Below the pieces are notes generated by a model. The model was not told the DNA's origin and did not search any database. It saw only the letters and a list, made by a program, of their open reading frames with translations. Positions 54,677-62,933 of a stretch of DNA of 64,000 nucleotides are shown piece after piece (the stretch's first letter is position 1; each line of letters opens with the position of its first letter). The position numbers and the translations under genes were made by a program. Source of the stretch: Caballeronia sordidicola (GTDB lineage: Bacteria; Pseudomonadota; Gammaproteobacteria; Burkholderiales; Burkholderiaceae); NCBI RefSeq assembly GCF_000729995.1, contig NZ_JNFG01000215.1:163400-227399 (forward strand), read 5' to 3'.

Positions 54677-56140
54677 ATGCGTGTGTTTACCGGTAGCCTC
54701 GCGACGGAAACGAACACCTTCGCGCCCATCCCGACAGGCCTCGGCGCGTTCCATGATCGAGGCTATTTCCGGGCCGGGCAACATCCCGACGAAATGACTT
54801 TCTTCGGCGGTCCCTTATGGGCGGCGCGTCAACGGTCCGCAACGTATGGTTGGACAGTAATCGAAGGGCTTGTTGCATCGGCGAATCCCGGCGGCGTGGT
54901 CACGCGCCTGGCGTATGAGACCTTGCGTGACGAGCTGTTGGAGGATCTGCGCACGGCCATGCCAGTAGATATCGTGTTGCTCGGCTTGCACGGCGCAATG
55001 GTGGCCGATGGCTATGACGATTGCGAAGGCGATCTGTTGCGCGAGGTCCGTCAGATAGTCGGCCCTGACGCCGTGATCGGTGCGGAGCTGGACCCGCATG
55101 CGCACCTGAGCGAAGCGATGGTCAGCCATGCCAACGTGCTCATCATGTTCAAGGAGTACCCGCATACGGACGTGCTGGAGCGGGCGCTGGAACTGGCCGA
55201 TCTCTGTCAGCGCGTGGCGGTGGGGGAAATCGATCCGGTCGCGGCGGTGGTGGATTGCGGCATGGTCGTGCCGATTCATACCACGCGCGAACCCGGCCGT
55301 TCGCTGACGGATCGCGCCCAGGCGCTGGAGGGGCACGACGGCGTGTTATCGATCTCGATCGTGCAGGGCTTCGCGACGGGCGACGTCAAGGACATGGGCA
55401 CCAAGGTCCTGGTCTATGCGGACGGTGACGCGCCGATGGCCCAAGCCATTGCAAGGCGGTTCGCCGATGAGGTCATCACCCTGCGCGACGCGTTGCTCGT
55501 GCGTTACCTCGATATCGACGCGGCGCTCGACCGCGCGCTGGCATCGGCCGGCGCGCCGGTGGTGCTGGCGGACCGCTCGGACAATCCGGGCAGCGGCGCA
55601 GCGGGCGACTCGACGTTCATCCTGCAGCGCATGCTCGCGCGCGGCATTGGCGATGCGGCGCTCGGGCCGTTATGGGATCCGGTGGCGGTCAGCATTGCTT
55701 TCGATGCCGGCGCAGGCGCCACGCTGGATCTGCGGATTGGCGGCAAGATCGGGCCGCAGTCGGGTACGCCAGTCGATGGACGATGCCTGGTGCGCGCCGT
55801 GTTCCCTGAGATGACAATGACCGGTCAGGCCGGCACGCCATCTCCGCTCGGCGACTGTGCGCTGGTCGAATTTCAGGGCATTGAGATCGTGCTATCCACC
55901 CGCCGCGCGCAGGCGCTCAACATCGACCTGTTCACGCAGCTTGGGTGCGACCCGGCAAGCAAGAAGATTGTGGTGGTGAAGTCGGCGCAGCATTTTCACG
56001 CGTCGTTTTCCACGATTGCTCACGAGATCATCTACGTTGGCGCACCCGGTTCAGCCAGTCCTGACTGGTCAGCGTTACCGTATAAAAAAATCAAGCTGCC
56101 CAAATGGCCCATTCACAACCGGCCGCACGCCAAACAATGA
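54677..56140 (+). CDS. M81-family metallopeptidase (MlrC-like)
   Basis: 487 residues; the ATG at 54677 follows AAAGGAGAACTG. N-terminal ATETNTFAPIPT, then LLGLHGAMVADGYDDCEGDLL, AELDPHAHLSEAM (zinc-ligand region), FKEYPHTDV and DNPGSGAAGDSTF. MlrC cleaves linear peptides containing D-residues during microcystin breakdown; functions of other members are mostly unknown. Here it is flanked by a carrier and a D-aminoacylase under the D-amino-acid LysR, so a D-peptide or N-acyl-D-amino-acid role fits. No signal peptide. Confidence 0.88.
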   Translation: MRVFTGSLATETNTFAPIPTGLGAFHDRGYFRAGQHPDEMTFFGGPLWAARQRSATYGWTVIEGLVASANPGGVVTRLAYETLRDELLEDLRTAMPVDIVLLGLHGAMVADGYDDCEGDLLREVRQIVGPDAVIGAELDPHAHLSEAMVSHANVLIMFKEYPHTDVLERALELADLCQRVAVGEIDPVAAVVDCGMVVPIHTTREPGRSLTDRAQALEGHDGVLSISIVQGFATGDVKDMGTKVLVYADGDAPMAQAIARRFADEVITLRDALLVRYLDIDAALDRALASAGAPVVLADRSDNPGSGAAGDSTFILQRMLARGIGDAALGPLWDPVAVSIAFDAGAGATLDLRIGGKIGPQSGTPVDGRCLVRAVFPEMTMTGQAGTPSPLGDCALVEFQGIEIVLSTRRAQALNIDLFTQLGCDPASKKIVVVKSAQHFHASFSTIAHEIIYVGAPGSASPDWSALPYKKIKLPKWPIHNRPHAKQ

Positions 56141-56158
56141 CGCAATGGAGCCACTTTC

Positions 56159-57628
56159 ATGACTGATCAGGAATCCGATATATTTGACATCATCATTCGT
56201 GACGGCACGGTAATCGACGGCACGCGTCGGCCGCGCTTTGATGCCGACGTGGGTATTCGCGACGGCCGCATCGCAAAGATCGGCGACCTGCGTGCATGTA
56301 CAGCGGCGAAGATCATCGATGCGGCGGCCAAGATTGTCGCGCCGGGCTTTATCGATTCGCATACTCACGACGATGCCGCCGTTCTCTTCGATCCGGGAAT
56401 GACCTGCAAGATCTCGCAGGGCGTCACCACGGTCGTGACCGGCAACTGTGGTATCAGCCTGGCGCCCTTGAGTCCCGATGCACCGCGCCCGATGCCATTG
56501 AGCTTGTTGACCGGTGACGAACACGCTCCACGCGCCAGCTTTTCGCGTTTCGCCGACTATCTCGACGCGGTTCGCCGTTCTCCATCGTCCGTCAACGTAG
56601 CCGCAATGGTGGGTCACACCAGCCTGCGCGTGATGACAATGGATTCGCTCGACCGGGCAGCCAATGACGGCGAGATCGAAGCGATGCAGGGCTTGCTGAG
56701 CGAAGCACTGGAAGCCGGCGCAATCGGTATCTCGACGGGTACATACTATCCGCCTGCCTCCGCCGCGCCAATGGAGGAAGTGATCAGCGTGTGCCGCCCG
56801 TTAACCGGCACTGGCGCGGTCTATGTGACGCACATGCGTAACGAAGCCGACGGCTGTATCGACTCCCTCAACGAGACGTTCGAGATCGGCCGCGCGCTTA
56901 ACGTGCCGGTCGTGATTTCACATCACAAGCTGCAGCGCGAGGCGAACTTCGGCAAGTCGACGCTCACGTTGCCGCTGATCCGTGCGGCCATGCAGTGCCA
57001 GTGCGTCGCGCTTGATTGCTATCCCTACGACGCGAGCTCGACCATGCTTCACACCGACGAAACGAAACTTCAGGGCCGGGTGCGCATTGCGACGAGTGAA
57101 GCGCACCCCGAACTGGCGGGACGTGATCTGGGGGAGATTGCAGAAGAGTGGGGCGTCAGCCGCTCCGAGGCGTCCAGACGCTTGCAACCCGCAAGCGCGA
57201 TCTACTTCAGCATGGACGAGAACGACGTGCGGCGCATCCTGTCATTCGAAGAAACGATGATCGGATCGGACGGGCTGGCGTTAGGTGAGAAGCCGCATCC
57301 GCGCTTGTGGGGTACGTTTCCCCGTGTGCTCGGACACTACAGTCGAGATGTCGGTCTGTTTCCGCTGGAAACCGCGGTGTGGAAGATGAGCGGCCTGACA
57401 GCGAAGAACTTTGGCTTGTCCGGACGTGGCACGCTTGAGGTGGGTAATCACGCCGATGTCGTCATATTCGACGCCGCTACGATCAAGGACCGGGCGACCT
57501 ACGATACGCCGACCGAAGCCGCCGACGGCGTGGAGGCTGTCGTGGTGAACGGGGAGTTGACGTGGTGGCGAGGCGCGCACTGCGGCGCGCGCGCGGGGAA
57601 AGTGATTGTCCGATCGCGGCTGAGCTAA
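56159..57628 (+). CDS. N-acyl-D-amino-acid deacylase
   Basis: 489 residues of the amidohydrolase fold: IIRDGTVIDGT, APGFIDSHTHDDAAV (HxH), TTVVTGNCGIS (metal-bridging Cys of D-aminoacylases), VVISHHKLQ, and LGHYSRDVG near the C-terminus. It hydrolyses N-acyl-D-amino acids to the free D-amino acid, which DadA could then oxidise. It follows mlrC by 18 bases and ends the operon. Confidence 0.88.
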   Translation: MTDQESDIFDIIIRDGTVIDGTRRPRFDADVGIRDGRIAKIGDLRACTAAKIIDAAAKIVAPGFIDSHTHDDAAVLFDPGMTCKISQGVTTVVTGNCGISLAPLSPDAPRPMPLSLLTGDEHAPRASFSRFADYLDAVRRSPSSVNVAAMVGHTSLRVMTMDSLDRAANDGEIEAMQGLLSEALEAGAIGISTGTYYPPASAAPMEEVISVCRPLTGTGAVYVTHMRNEADGCIDSLNETFEIGRALNVPVVISHHKLQREANFGKSTLTLPLIRAAMQCQCVALDCYPYDASSTMLHTDETKLQGRVRIATSEAHPELAGRDLGEIAEEWGVSRSEASRRLQPASAIYFSMDENDVRRILSFEETMIGSDGLALGEKPHPRLWGTFPRVLGHYSRDVGLFPLETAVWKMSGLTAKNFGLSGRGTLEVGNHADVVIFDAATIKDRATYDTPTEAADGVEAVVVNGELTWWRGAHCGARAGKVIVRSRLS

Positions 57629-57694
57629 GGAATAAAAGCGCCGCGCGCCCGCGGTCACTTAGCGATCCGCGGCTTCGATCGTGTTCAACCAGAG

Positions 57695-57725
57695 GGCGAA
57701 GCACTTTAACTTAAAGTGCTTCGCC
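57695..57725. terminator. Perfect 15-bp palindrome between convergent genes
   Basis: Two exact 15-base arms (GGCGAAGCACTTTAA and its complement) around a single C. It lies between the deacylase (+) and tautomerase (-) ends, a good position for a bidirectional terminator, though no T-tract follows either arm. Confidence 0.55.
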
Positions 57726-57776
57726 ACGCCCTGCGCAATGACCCATCCATCTGACGTCAAACGGACGATCCAAGAC

Positions 57777-58013
57777 TCACTGCGATTTCAGTGCTCGCTG
57801 CTTGCGGAATTCGTTGACCGGTAGTCCGCCCCAGCCCCAGTTCTCTGTATCCACCTCTTCGATCACAACAAAGGTTGCTTCAAGGGGCTTGTTCAGTACG
57901 TCGAGCAACACCTGGCTGACTCCCTTGATAAGCTGAGCCTTCTCATCCGCTGTGACCGAGTCACGTCCAGGCGTGGACCCTTCGCGGGTAACTTGAATGG
58001 TGACAATAGGCAT
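57777..58013 (-). CDS. 4-oxalocrotonate tautomerase-family protein
   Basis: 78 residues with the catalytic Pro directly after Met (PIVTIQVTREG). The remainder (EKAQLIKGVSQVLLDVLNKP, FVVIEEVDTENWGWGGLP) matches the small YdcE/4-OT-like group common in Burkholderiales. The substrate is unknown. It shares strand and spacing with the SDR gene before it and is the third tautomerase-superfamily unit in this 5-kb stretch. Confidence 0.88.
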   Translation of the reverse strand: MPIVTIQVTREGSTPGRDSVTADEKAQLIKGVSQVLLDVLNKPLEATFVVIEEVDTENWGWGGLPVNEFRKQRALKSQ

Positions 58014-58073
58014 GGCGTTTTCTCCCCTGGTGATTCACTAAAAAGGCGCCCGCTGCCGGGCGCCCGGAAATGC

Positions 58074-58784
58074 TTAGTGACCAGCGATCTGTCCGCCGTC
58101 CACATGCAGGATCTCGCCTGTCACGAAAGGCGCCGAGTCCAGATACAGGATGGCATTCACGATATCGCTCATCTCGCCCATATGACCCATGGGATGCAGT
58201 GCGCCGAGCGCCGCATGCGTTTCAGGTGCGTGCATCGGCGACTTGATGATGCCCGGCGCGACGGCGTTGGCGCGAATACCGCTCTTGGCGTACTCGATCG
58301 CGAGCGACCTCGTGGCCGCATTCAGGCCGCCCTTCGTCAGCGATGCCAGTACCGACGGCACACCGCTGATGGCCGAGTCGGCCAGGGTGGTCGAGATGCT
58401 GACCACGTGGCCACTGGAGTTCTTCTCCATTTCGGCAATCGCAAGCTGCGTGATATGGAAGAACCCCGCCAGGTTCACGCTTGTAATCGCGGCGTAGTCT
58501 TCCTCGGTGTACTGGGTAAAAGGTTTAGCGATAAAAATGCCGGCGTTGTTGACCAGCGTATCGATGCGGCCGAAGCGCGCCACGCCTTCGCTAATCACAC
58601 GACGGGCCGTATCACGGTCACCGATATCACCCGCCACCGTCAGAACGTTGGCGTCATCCGACGGCTTGATGCTTCGTGCTGTTGCGACAACGCGGTAGTC
58701 CCGTTCCCGGAAAGCCTTGACCAGTTCTGCGCCGATTCCTTGCGACGCGCCAGTGATGACTACAACCTTTTGTGACGTGCTCAT
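58074..58784 (-). CDS. SDR-family protein lacking the catalytic tyrosine
   Basis: 236 residues. NAD motif ITGASQGIGAELVKAF, NNAGIF and the C-terminal TGEILHVDGGQ are normal. Where classical SDRs have YxxxK, the sequence is VLASLTKGG, with Ala at the Tyr position. I recall the same VLASLTKGG in Burkholderia relatives, so this is a conserved subgroup and not a fresh mutation. Activity may use another acid or be non-enzymatic. Operon with the tautomerase at 57777, divergent from a LysR gene. Confidence 0.86.
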   Translation of the reverse strand: MSTSQKVVVITGASQGIGAELVKAFRERDYRVVATARSIKPSDDANVLTVAGDIGDRDTARRVISEGVARFGRIDTLVNNAGIFIAKPFTQYTEEDYAAITSVNLAGFFHITQLAIAEMEKNSSGHVVSISTTLADSAISGVPSVLASLTKGGLNAATRSLAIEYAKSGIRANAVAPGIIKSPMHAPETHAALGALHPMGHMGEMSDIVNAILYLDSAPFVTGEILHVDGGQIAGH

Positions 58785-59129
58785 GGTAAGCCTCTGAATA
58801 AGTAGATTAAGCTCTCTTGACCGTCCGGATCGACGGCATCTGGAAGTGCTGAACGCAGTCTAGGCGCGTGGCCGTCGAGTTCGAATACCCGCCATGGACA
58901 AACAGTCTTGCGCGGCAAGAACAAATCGGGCGCGTGGCCGGCAACATGGAATGGCGCGTCGGGACCGTGATGTACGATGGAGCGTAAGGGGACGCTTAAA
59001 ACCGGCGAACCGGTTCGTGGTTGGGAGGTCATGTGTTTATGCCGGTCCGCCTCGCCGGCGGTGGCCCTGTTCGAAACGCGATCAAAGTCGCGTCGAAACG
59101 AGCACGAATTTTTATGACATCGAGAGACT
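58785..59129. promoter_or_regulatory. Divergent SDR-LysR control region
   Basis: About 345 bases. Two adjacent perfect inverted repeats lie before the LysR gene: AGCGT-N6-ACGCT at 58981-58996 and AACCGG-CGAA-CCGGTT at 59000-59015. No gene was found here. These are candidate sites for the LysR protein or another regulator. Confidence 0.4.
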
Positions 59130-60041
59130 ATGCAGCGTCAATTTGAAGGCGTTCTGTTGGGCAGCATCGAACTGTTCTGTCTGGCTGCCGAGCTGGAAAG
59201 TTTCACGGCCGCTGCCGCGGCGGCGAGCGTGAATCCTGCTGCGGTGAGCCGTACGGTAGCGGGTCTTGAGAAACGCCTCGGCGTACAACTGTTCGTCCGG
59301 ACAACGCGACAAATCCGGCTGACCGACCCGGGAAAGCGCTACTTCGAGCAGTGTCGGGAGGCACTGAACCACCTGGCGGATGCGGAGCGGGAAGCGACCG
59401 GGCAACAGACAACGCCGGCCGGCGTCCTGCGAATCAGCATGCCGACGCCGTATGCCCACTATCGCGTGCTTCCCCTGCTGGCAGAATTCCGCAAGCGTTA
59501 TCCCGGCGTCACTGTCGAAACGCACCTCAGTAACCGCAACATAGATTTCGCGGACGAAGGCTTTGACCTGGCGATCCGGGGACGTGCGCCTCGCGATTCA
59601 GGCCTGATCGCGCGCAAGCTCGAGGACTCGGAACTGGTGGTCGTGGCCTCACCGGTCTATTTGCGGAGAGCCAACAAACTGAAAACCCTGGACGATCTGG
59701 CTAACCACGAGTGCATCCAGTTTGAGTTGCCAAGCAGCGGCCGCAACATACCGTGGCAGTTCAATCAAGACGGCAACAGCGTGGAAATCTCAACGCTCGG
59801 AGGGGTAGGGTCGTCAGGCGATGTGCTTGCCGGCGTGACCTTGGCGCGTCATGGCGCGGGGTTATTCCAGACGTATCGGTTCGTTGTCGAGAAAGACATC
59901 GCGGACGGCACACTCACTGAACTACTTCCCCAATATGGCGGTTGCTCGCGACCGTTCATCCTGCTTTATCCGCATGGCCGGCATCTGGCTTCGCGGGTGC
60001 GCGGCTTTGTGGACTTCCTGATGGAAAAACTAGGCGAGTAG
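59130..60041 (+). CDS. LysR-family transcriptional regulator
   Basis: 303 residues. Helix-turn-helix ELESFTAAAAAASVNPAAVSRTVAGLEKRLG is split over the N-terminal domain, followed by VQLFVRTTRQIRLT and a substrate domain (ISMPTPYAHYRVLPLL). It resembles the CrgA/DhcR-type branch. Divergent from the SDR-tautomerase pair and upstream of the decarboxylase-like gene at 60149 (opposite strand), so it may govern one or both. Confidence 0.9.
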   Translation: MQRQFEGVLLGSIELFCLAAELESFTAAAAAASVNPAAVSRTVAGLEKRLGVQLFVRTTRQIRLTDPGKRYFEQCREALNHLADAEREATGQQTTPAGVLRISMPTPYAHYRVLPLLAEFRKRYPGVTVETHLSNRNIDFADEGFDLAIRGRAPRDSGLIARKLEDSELVVVASPVYLRRANKLKTLDDLANHECIQFELPSSGRNIPWQFNQDGNSVEISTLGGVGSSGDVLAGVTLARHGAGLFQTYRFVVEKDIADGTLTELLPQYGGCSRPFILLYPHGRHLASRVRGFVDFLMEKLGE

Positions 60042-60148
60042 ATGACCGGCCGGTAAACAATTCGTTAATTCGCTGGTTCGTTCAGCGACCTGATGCGGTC
60101 GCATCTGACCTGTTCCGATGAGCTGCGTGGTTAGCACGGGCACCAGGG

Positions 60149-60538
60149 TCAAAGATCGCCTGTCAGGTATTGTGCGACTCCGTTTCCGAAACTCCAGTCA
60201 TCGTCGGAGTTTGAGGTGAAGGAGACGATCACATCGCTCGGCTCAACGTTACATGCCTCTTGGAGCTCTCGGCAGAGCTCTGCATAAAATACCTGTTTCG
60301 ATGCCTGCGACCGTGCACGGCTAACCACCGATACGACCACTACATTCCTGGTTCTCTCGATCCCCAGGCCGGTATCCTGCGCGATAACGCGCGAAGGCTT
60401 ATGTTCTGTGACTATCTGGTAGCGATCTCTTTCTGGAACCGCGAAGGCGATCAGAACGGCCCGATGCGCGGCATCAAGCAAGGCCGTAATCTCGGCGTCT
60501 GTTCTTCCTTCAATAATGTCGAAGCGGATTAATGGCAT
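60149..60538 (-). CDS. Malonate semialdehyde decarboxylase-like tautomerase
   Basis: 129 residues from the ATG at 60538 (an upstream frame to 60667 lacks family sequence). After Met removal: Pro1 (PLIRFDIIEGRTD), Asp37 (PERDRYQIV), Arg73 and Arg75 (SRARS). These are the four residues established for malonate semialdehyde decarboxylase, which converts malonate semialdehyde to acetaldehyde and CO2. The C-terminal DDWSFGNGVAQYLTGDL is also typical. CaaD-like genes, whose product would be malonate semialdehyde, lie 1.7 kb away on the other strand. Some relatives with these residues are only hydratases. Confidence 0.85.
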   Translation of the reverse strand: MPLIRFDIIEGRTDAEITALLDAAHRAVLIAFAVPERDRYQIVTEHKPSRVIAQDTGLGIERTRNVVVVSVVSRARSQASKQVFYAELCRELQEACNVEPSDVIVSFTSNSDDDWSFGNGVAQYLTGDL

Positions 60539-60850
60539 GAGCTTGCTCTGGTAGTTGGGAGCGAAAATTCGCTGATCAATGCGGCTTGCGGATGAACCTA
60601 GTCTAGGACAGCTGGTCGATTCGAGAAATCGTCCTGGTGAAAAATCATTGTTTTCTACAGCGAACAATCCCGCGCCAGGCGCTTTCCCTCCCGGCTAGCT
60701 TGAAAGCGGAGGAAGGTATCTGCTGGACAGATAACCCTATCCCAACCATTCGCTTGATATCCATTGTGATTGGTGAGAATTTGCATCCAGTCCTGCGTAT
60801 CGACGCATCGATGCCGCTCCACGAGCTCCGCAACTTTTCCTGAGGCCTTT
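60539..60850. promoter_or_regulatory. Divergent region between decarboxylase-like and MmgE/PrpD genes
   Basis: About 310 bases with no gene. A 10-bp palindrome GCATCGATGC at 60805-60814 is the only clear symmetric element. A shared control region for the two divergent units is likely from position. Confidence 0.4.
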
Positions 60851-62260
60851 ATGAGTACACCCACAACCGTTCAACGCATCGGAAAGTTCGCTTACGACGC
60901 GCGTGTGAGCCACCTCACGCCGGCGGCTCGGAGTGTGTTCAAGCGAAATATCCTTGATAGCCTGGGTTGCGCAATTGCAGCGTTGCCCGGGACGCAATTC
61001 AAGGCGCTTCGAGAGCAGTTCGACGAGTACGGTCGCTCAGGATCGTGCTCATTGATCGGAGGCGGCACGACCTCGCCAGACCAGGCCGCGCTGTACAACT
61101 CGGGTCTTGTCCGTTACGTGGATCTCCTCGACAGTTATATGTCTCCAGGAGGCCTCTGTCATCCTAGTGACAACTTCGGCACCATTCTCGCTGCGGCTGA
61201 TCACGCGAGCGCTAGTGGCGAGGACTTCATGCTCGCCCTCGCGGTGGCCTATGAGATTGGATGCCGCATCACCGCGATTGTCCCGGTGATGGCGAAAGGG
61301 TTCAATCATGCGATTCAACTGGCCATCTCAGCTGCCGCAGGGTCGGGCAAACTGCTCGGTCTCGATGCAGATCAAATCGCCCATGCAATCGCAATCGCGA
61401 CAGTCGATAACGTGTCGTTGACGTGTGTCCACTCCGAGCCGGTCTCGCAGTGGAAGGGTTTTTCGCCGGCCATTACGGGCATGCGAGCTGTCTATTCCGC
61501 GTCCCTTGCCAAACGTGGTTTCACGGGCCCCCTTCGCCTCTTCGAAGGACCTAACGGGCTGGTGCGGATGTTTGATCAGCCTATCGACGTGGACTGGGAT
61601 GACCACCGGCTGGAGATCATCCACCAGACGATCATGAAGAAGTACTGCTCGCTTATTCATGGTCAGCCCGTCCTCGAGGCAACGCTCGATCTCAAGCGCA
61701 CGCACGACGTGAAGAGCGATGAGGTCGACGAAGTCCTGTGTGACATCTTCCAGAGCGGCTTCGATATCGCGGGGGGCGGAAGCTTCGGCCCAAAGGATGA
61801 TCCGCAGACCAAGGAGCAGGCCGACTACAACCTCAAGTATCTGATTGCAGTGGCCTTGCTTGATGATCAGGTGGGTCCTGCTCAACTTGAACCGGCGCGC
61901 GTCCAGGCGGCCGACGCGCACGCGCTGCTCGCGAAAGTGACGGTGCGGCCGGACGCGGGATTCACGGCGCAGTATCCGCAGGCATTGAACGTCAGGGTGA
62001 CGATCAAATGCAACGACGGCCGCGTTTTCTCCAGGGAGCACGTCGGCTTCGAAGGTGGCCTTGATAAGCCCTTCACGTGGGAACGGACGGTCGAAAAATT
62101 CCACTGGTTGAGCGAGCAATACGCGGACGAGGCGCTTCGAGGCCAGATCATTCACCTGGTCTCAACGATCGATGAACACCCGGTCAAGGAGTTGATGCAA
62201 CTCATGGCGAGGGTCAGTCCAGAACCACGGTTCCCGGTGAAACATCCGGGAATTCAATGA
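60851..62260 (+). CDS. MmgE/PrpD-family protein, copy 2
   Basis: 469 residues from the ATG at 60851. N-terminal RIGKFAYDARVSHLTPAARS, NILDSLGCAIAALPG, the segment VDLLDSYMSPGGLCHPSDN (active-site region as in PrpD) and MKKYCSLIHGQPVLEATL. Family members dehydrate methylcitrate or decarboxylate cis-aconitate. It is followed by the CaaD-like pair with a 25-base gap, so a hydration/dehydration of an unsaturated acid is likely, with unknown substrate. Confidence 0.86.
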   Translation: MSTPTTVQRIGKFAYDARVSHLTPAARSVFKRNILDSLGCAIAALPGTQFKALREQFDEYGRSGSCSLIGGGTTSPDQAALYNSGLVRYVDLLDSYMSPGGLCHPSDNFGTILAAADHASASGEDFMLALAVAYEIGCRITAIVPVMAKGFNHAIQLAISAAAGSGKLLGLDADQIAHAIAIATVDNVSLTCVHSEPVSQWKGFSPAITGMRAVYSASLAKRGFTGPLRLFEGPNGLVRMFDQPIDVDWDDHRLEIIHQTIMKKYCSLIHGQPVLEATLDLKRTHDVKSDEVDEVLCDIFQSGFDIAGGGSFGPKDDPQTKEQADYNLKYLIAVALLDDQVGPAQLEPARVQAADAHALLAKVTVRPDAGFTAQYPQALNVRVTIKCNDGRVFSREHVGFEGGLDKPFTWERTVEKFHWLSEQYADEALRGQIIHLVSTIDEHPVKELMQLMARVSPEPRFPVKHPGIQ

Positions 62261-62285
62261 GCATAGCAATCCTTAGGAGATTTGA

Positions 62286-62516
62286 ATGGCCCTTATTTCT
62301 TGCGACATGCGGTACGGACGAACGGACGAACAGAAGCGGCAACTTGCTGCCGGCCTGCTGCGCGTGGTCAGCGCCGCAACGGGTGAGACCCGCGACGACA
62401 TCTTTTTTGTGATCCGCGAAGGACGGGGAATCAATTTCGTCGAACACGGCGAGCACCTTCCGGAATATGTGGAAGGCGCTGCAAACGACAAAGAACTTGT
62501 CGACCGCCTCAAATAG
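62286..62516 (+). CDS. CaaD-like dehalogenase/hydratase alpha subunit (Ala at position 1)
   Basis: 76 residues. After Met loss the chain has Arg8, Arg11 (ISCDMRYGRTDEQKR) and Glu52 (GINFVEHGEHLP). In trans-3-chloroacrylic acid dehalogenase, alpha-Arg8 and alpha-Arg11 bind the carboxylate and alpha-Glu52 activates water. The sequence is close to the CaaD alpha chain I remember from Pseudomonas pavonaceae, including FFVIREG and NFVEHGEHLP. It differs by Ala for Pro at position 1; alpha-Pro1 is not the catalytic proline in CaaD. Nineteen bases before the beta gene. Confidence 0.85.
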   Translation: MALISCDMRYGRTDEQKRQLAAGLLRVVSAATGETRDDIFFVIREGRGINFVEHGEHLPEYVEGAANDKELVDRLK

Positions 62517-62535
62517 AGAACTCTGGAGGAATACC

Positions 62536-62760
62536 GTGCCTTTCATCGAATGCCATATCAAGAAGGGCCTGACGCAGGCTCAGCGCGAACAACTGATCAG
62601 GGACATCATCCAGGTCACACACGACTCGATCGGGTCCGATCCGAAAATCATCAACGTCATCCTGCACGAACACCCGGCGGGAAATATAAGCATTTCCAGC
62701 AGGATCAATGGAGAGGACTTTAAGCAGACGAAGACGGTCCAGCCTGGAATAGCTGACTAG
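62536..62760 (+). CDS. CaaD-like dehalogenase/hydratase beta subunit
   Basis: 74 residues, start GTG after GGAGGA. Met removal exposes Pro1 (PFIECHI), the catalytic acid that adds a proton to substrate in CaaD. LIRDIIQVTHDSIGSDPKIINVILHEH follows the CaaD beta pattern closely. With the alpha chain it should form an (alpha-beta)3 heterohexamer that hydrates trans-3-haloacrylates or alkynoates to malonate semialdehyde or related products. The natural substrate is not known from sequence. Confidence 0.85.
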   Translation: MPFIECHIKKGLTQAQREQLIRDIIQVTHDSIGSDPKIINVILHEHPAGNISISSRINGEDFKQTKTVQPGIAD

Positions 62761-62933
62761 AAGAAAATCAGATTCATATAAGTGGTTAAACAAATGCGGC
62801 GAGCAACCGAGTTGAGGTGATATTCACGGTGAACTCAAGAGCGAATTGCGTTCGCTGTGCAAAGGCGAAAGGGGCGGATTCAACTGGTCGATGCAACACC
62901 TCTGTTCCAATACGGAAATCGGAGGATGAGGCT
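62761..62933. mobile_element. Left flank of an IS30-family element
   Basis: The 173 bases before the transposase hold no gene. The IS left inverted repeat probably lies within 62860-62900, near GGCGGATTCAACTGGTCG, judged by closeness to the transposase start. The exact end cannot be fixed because the right end is outside the window. Confidence 0.35.
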
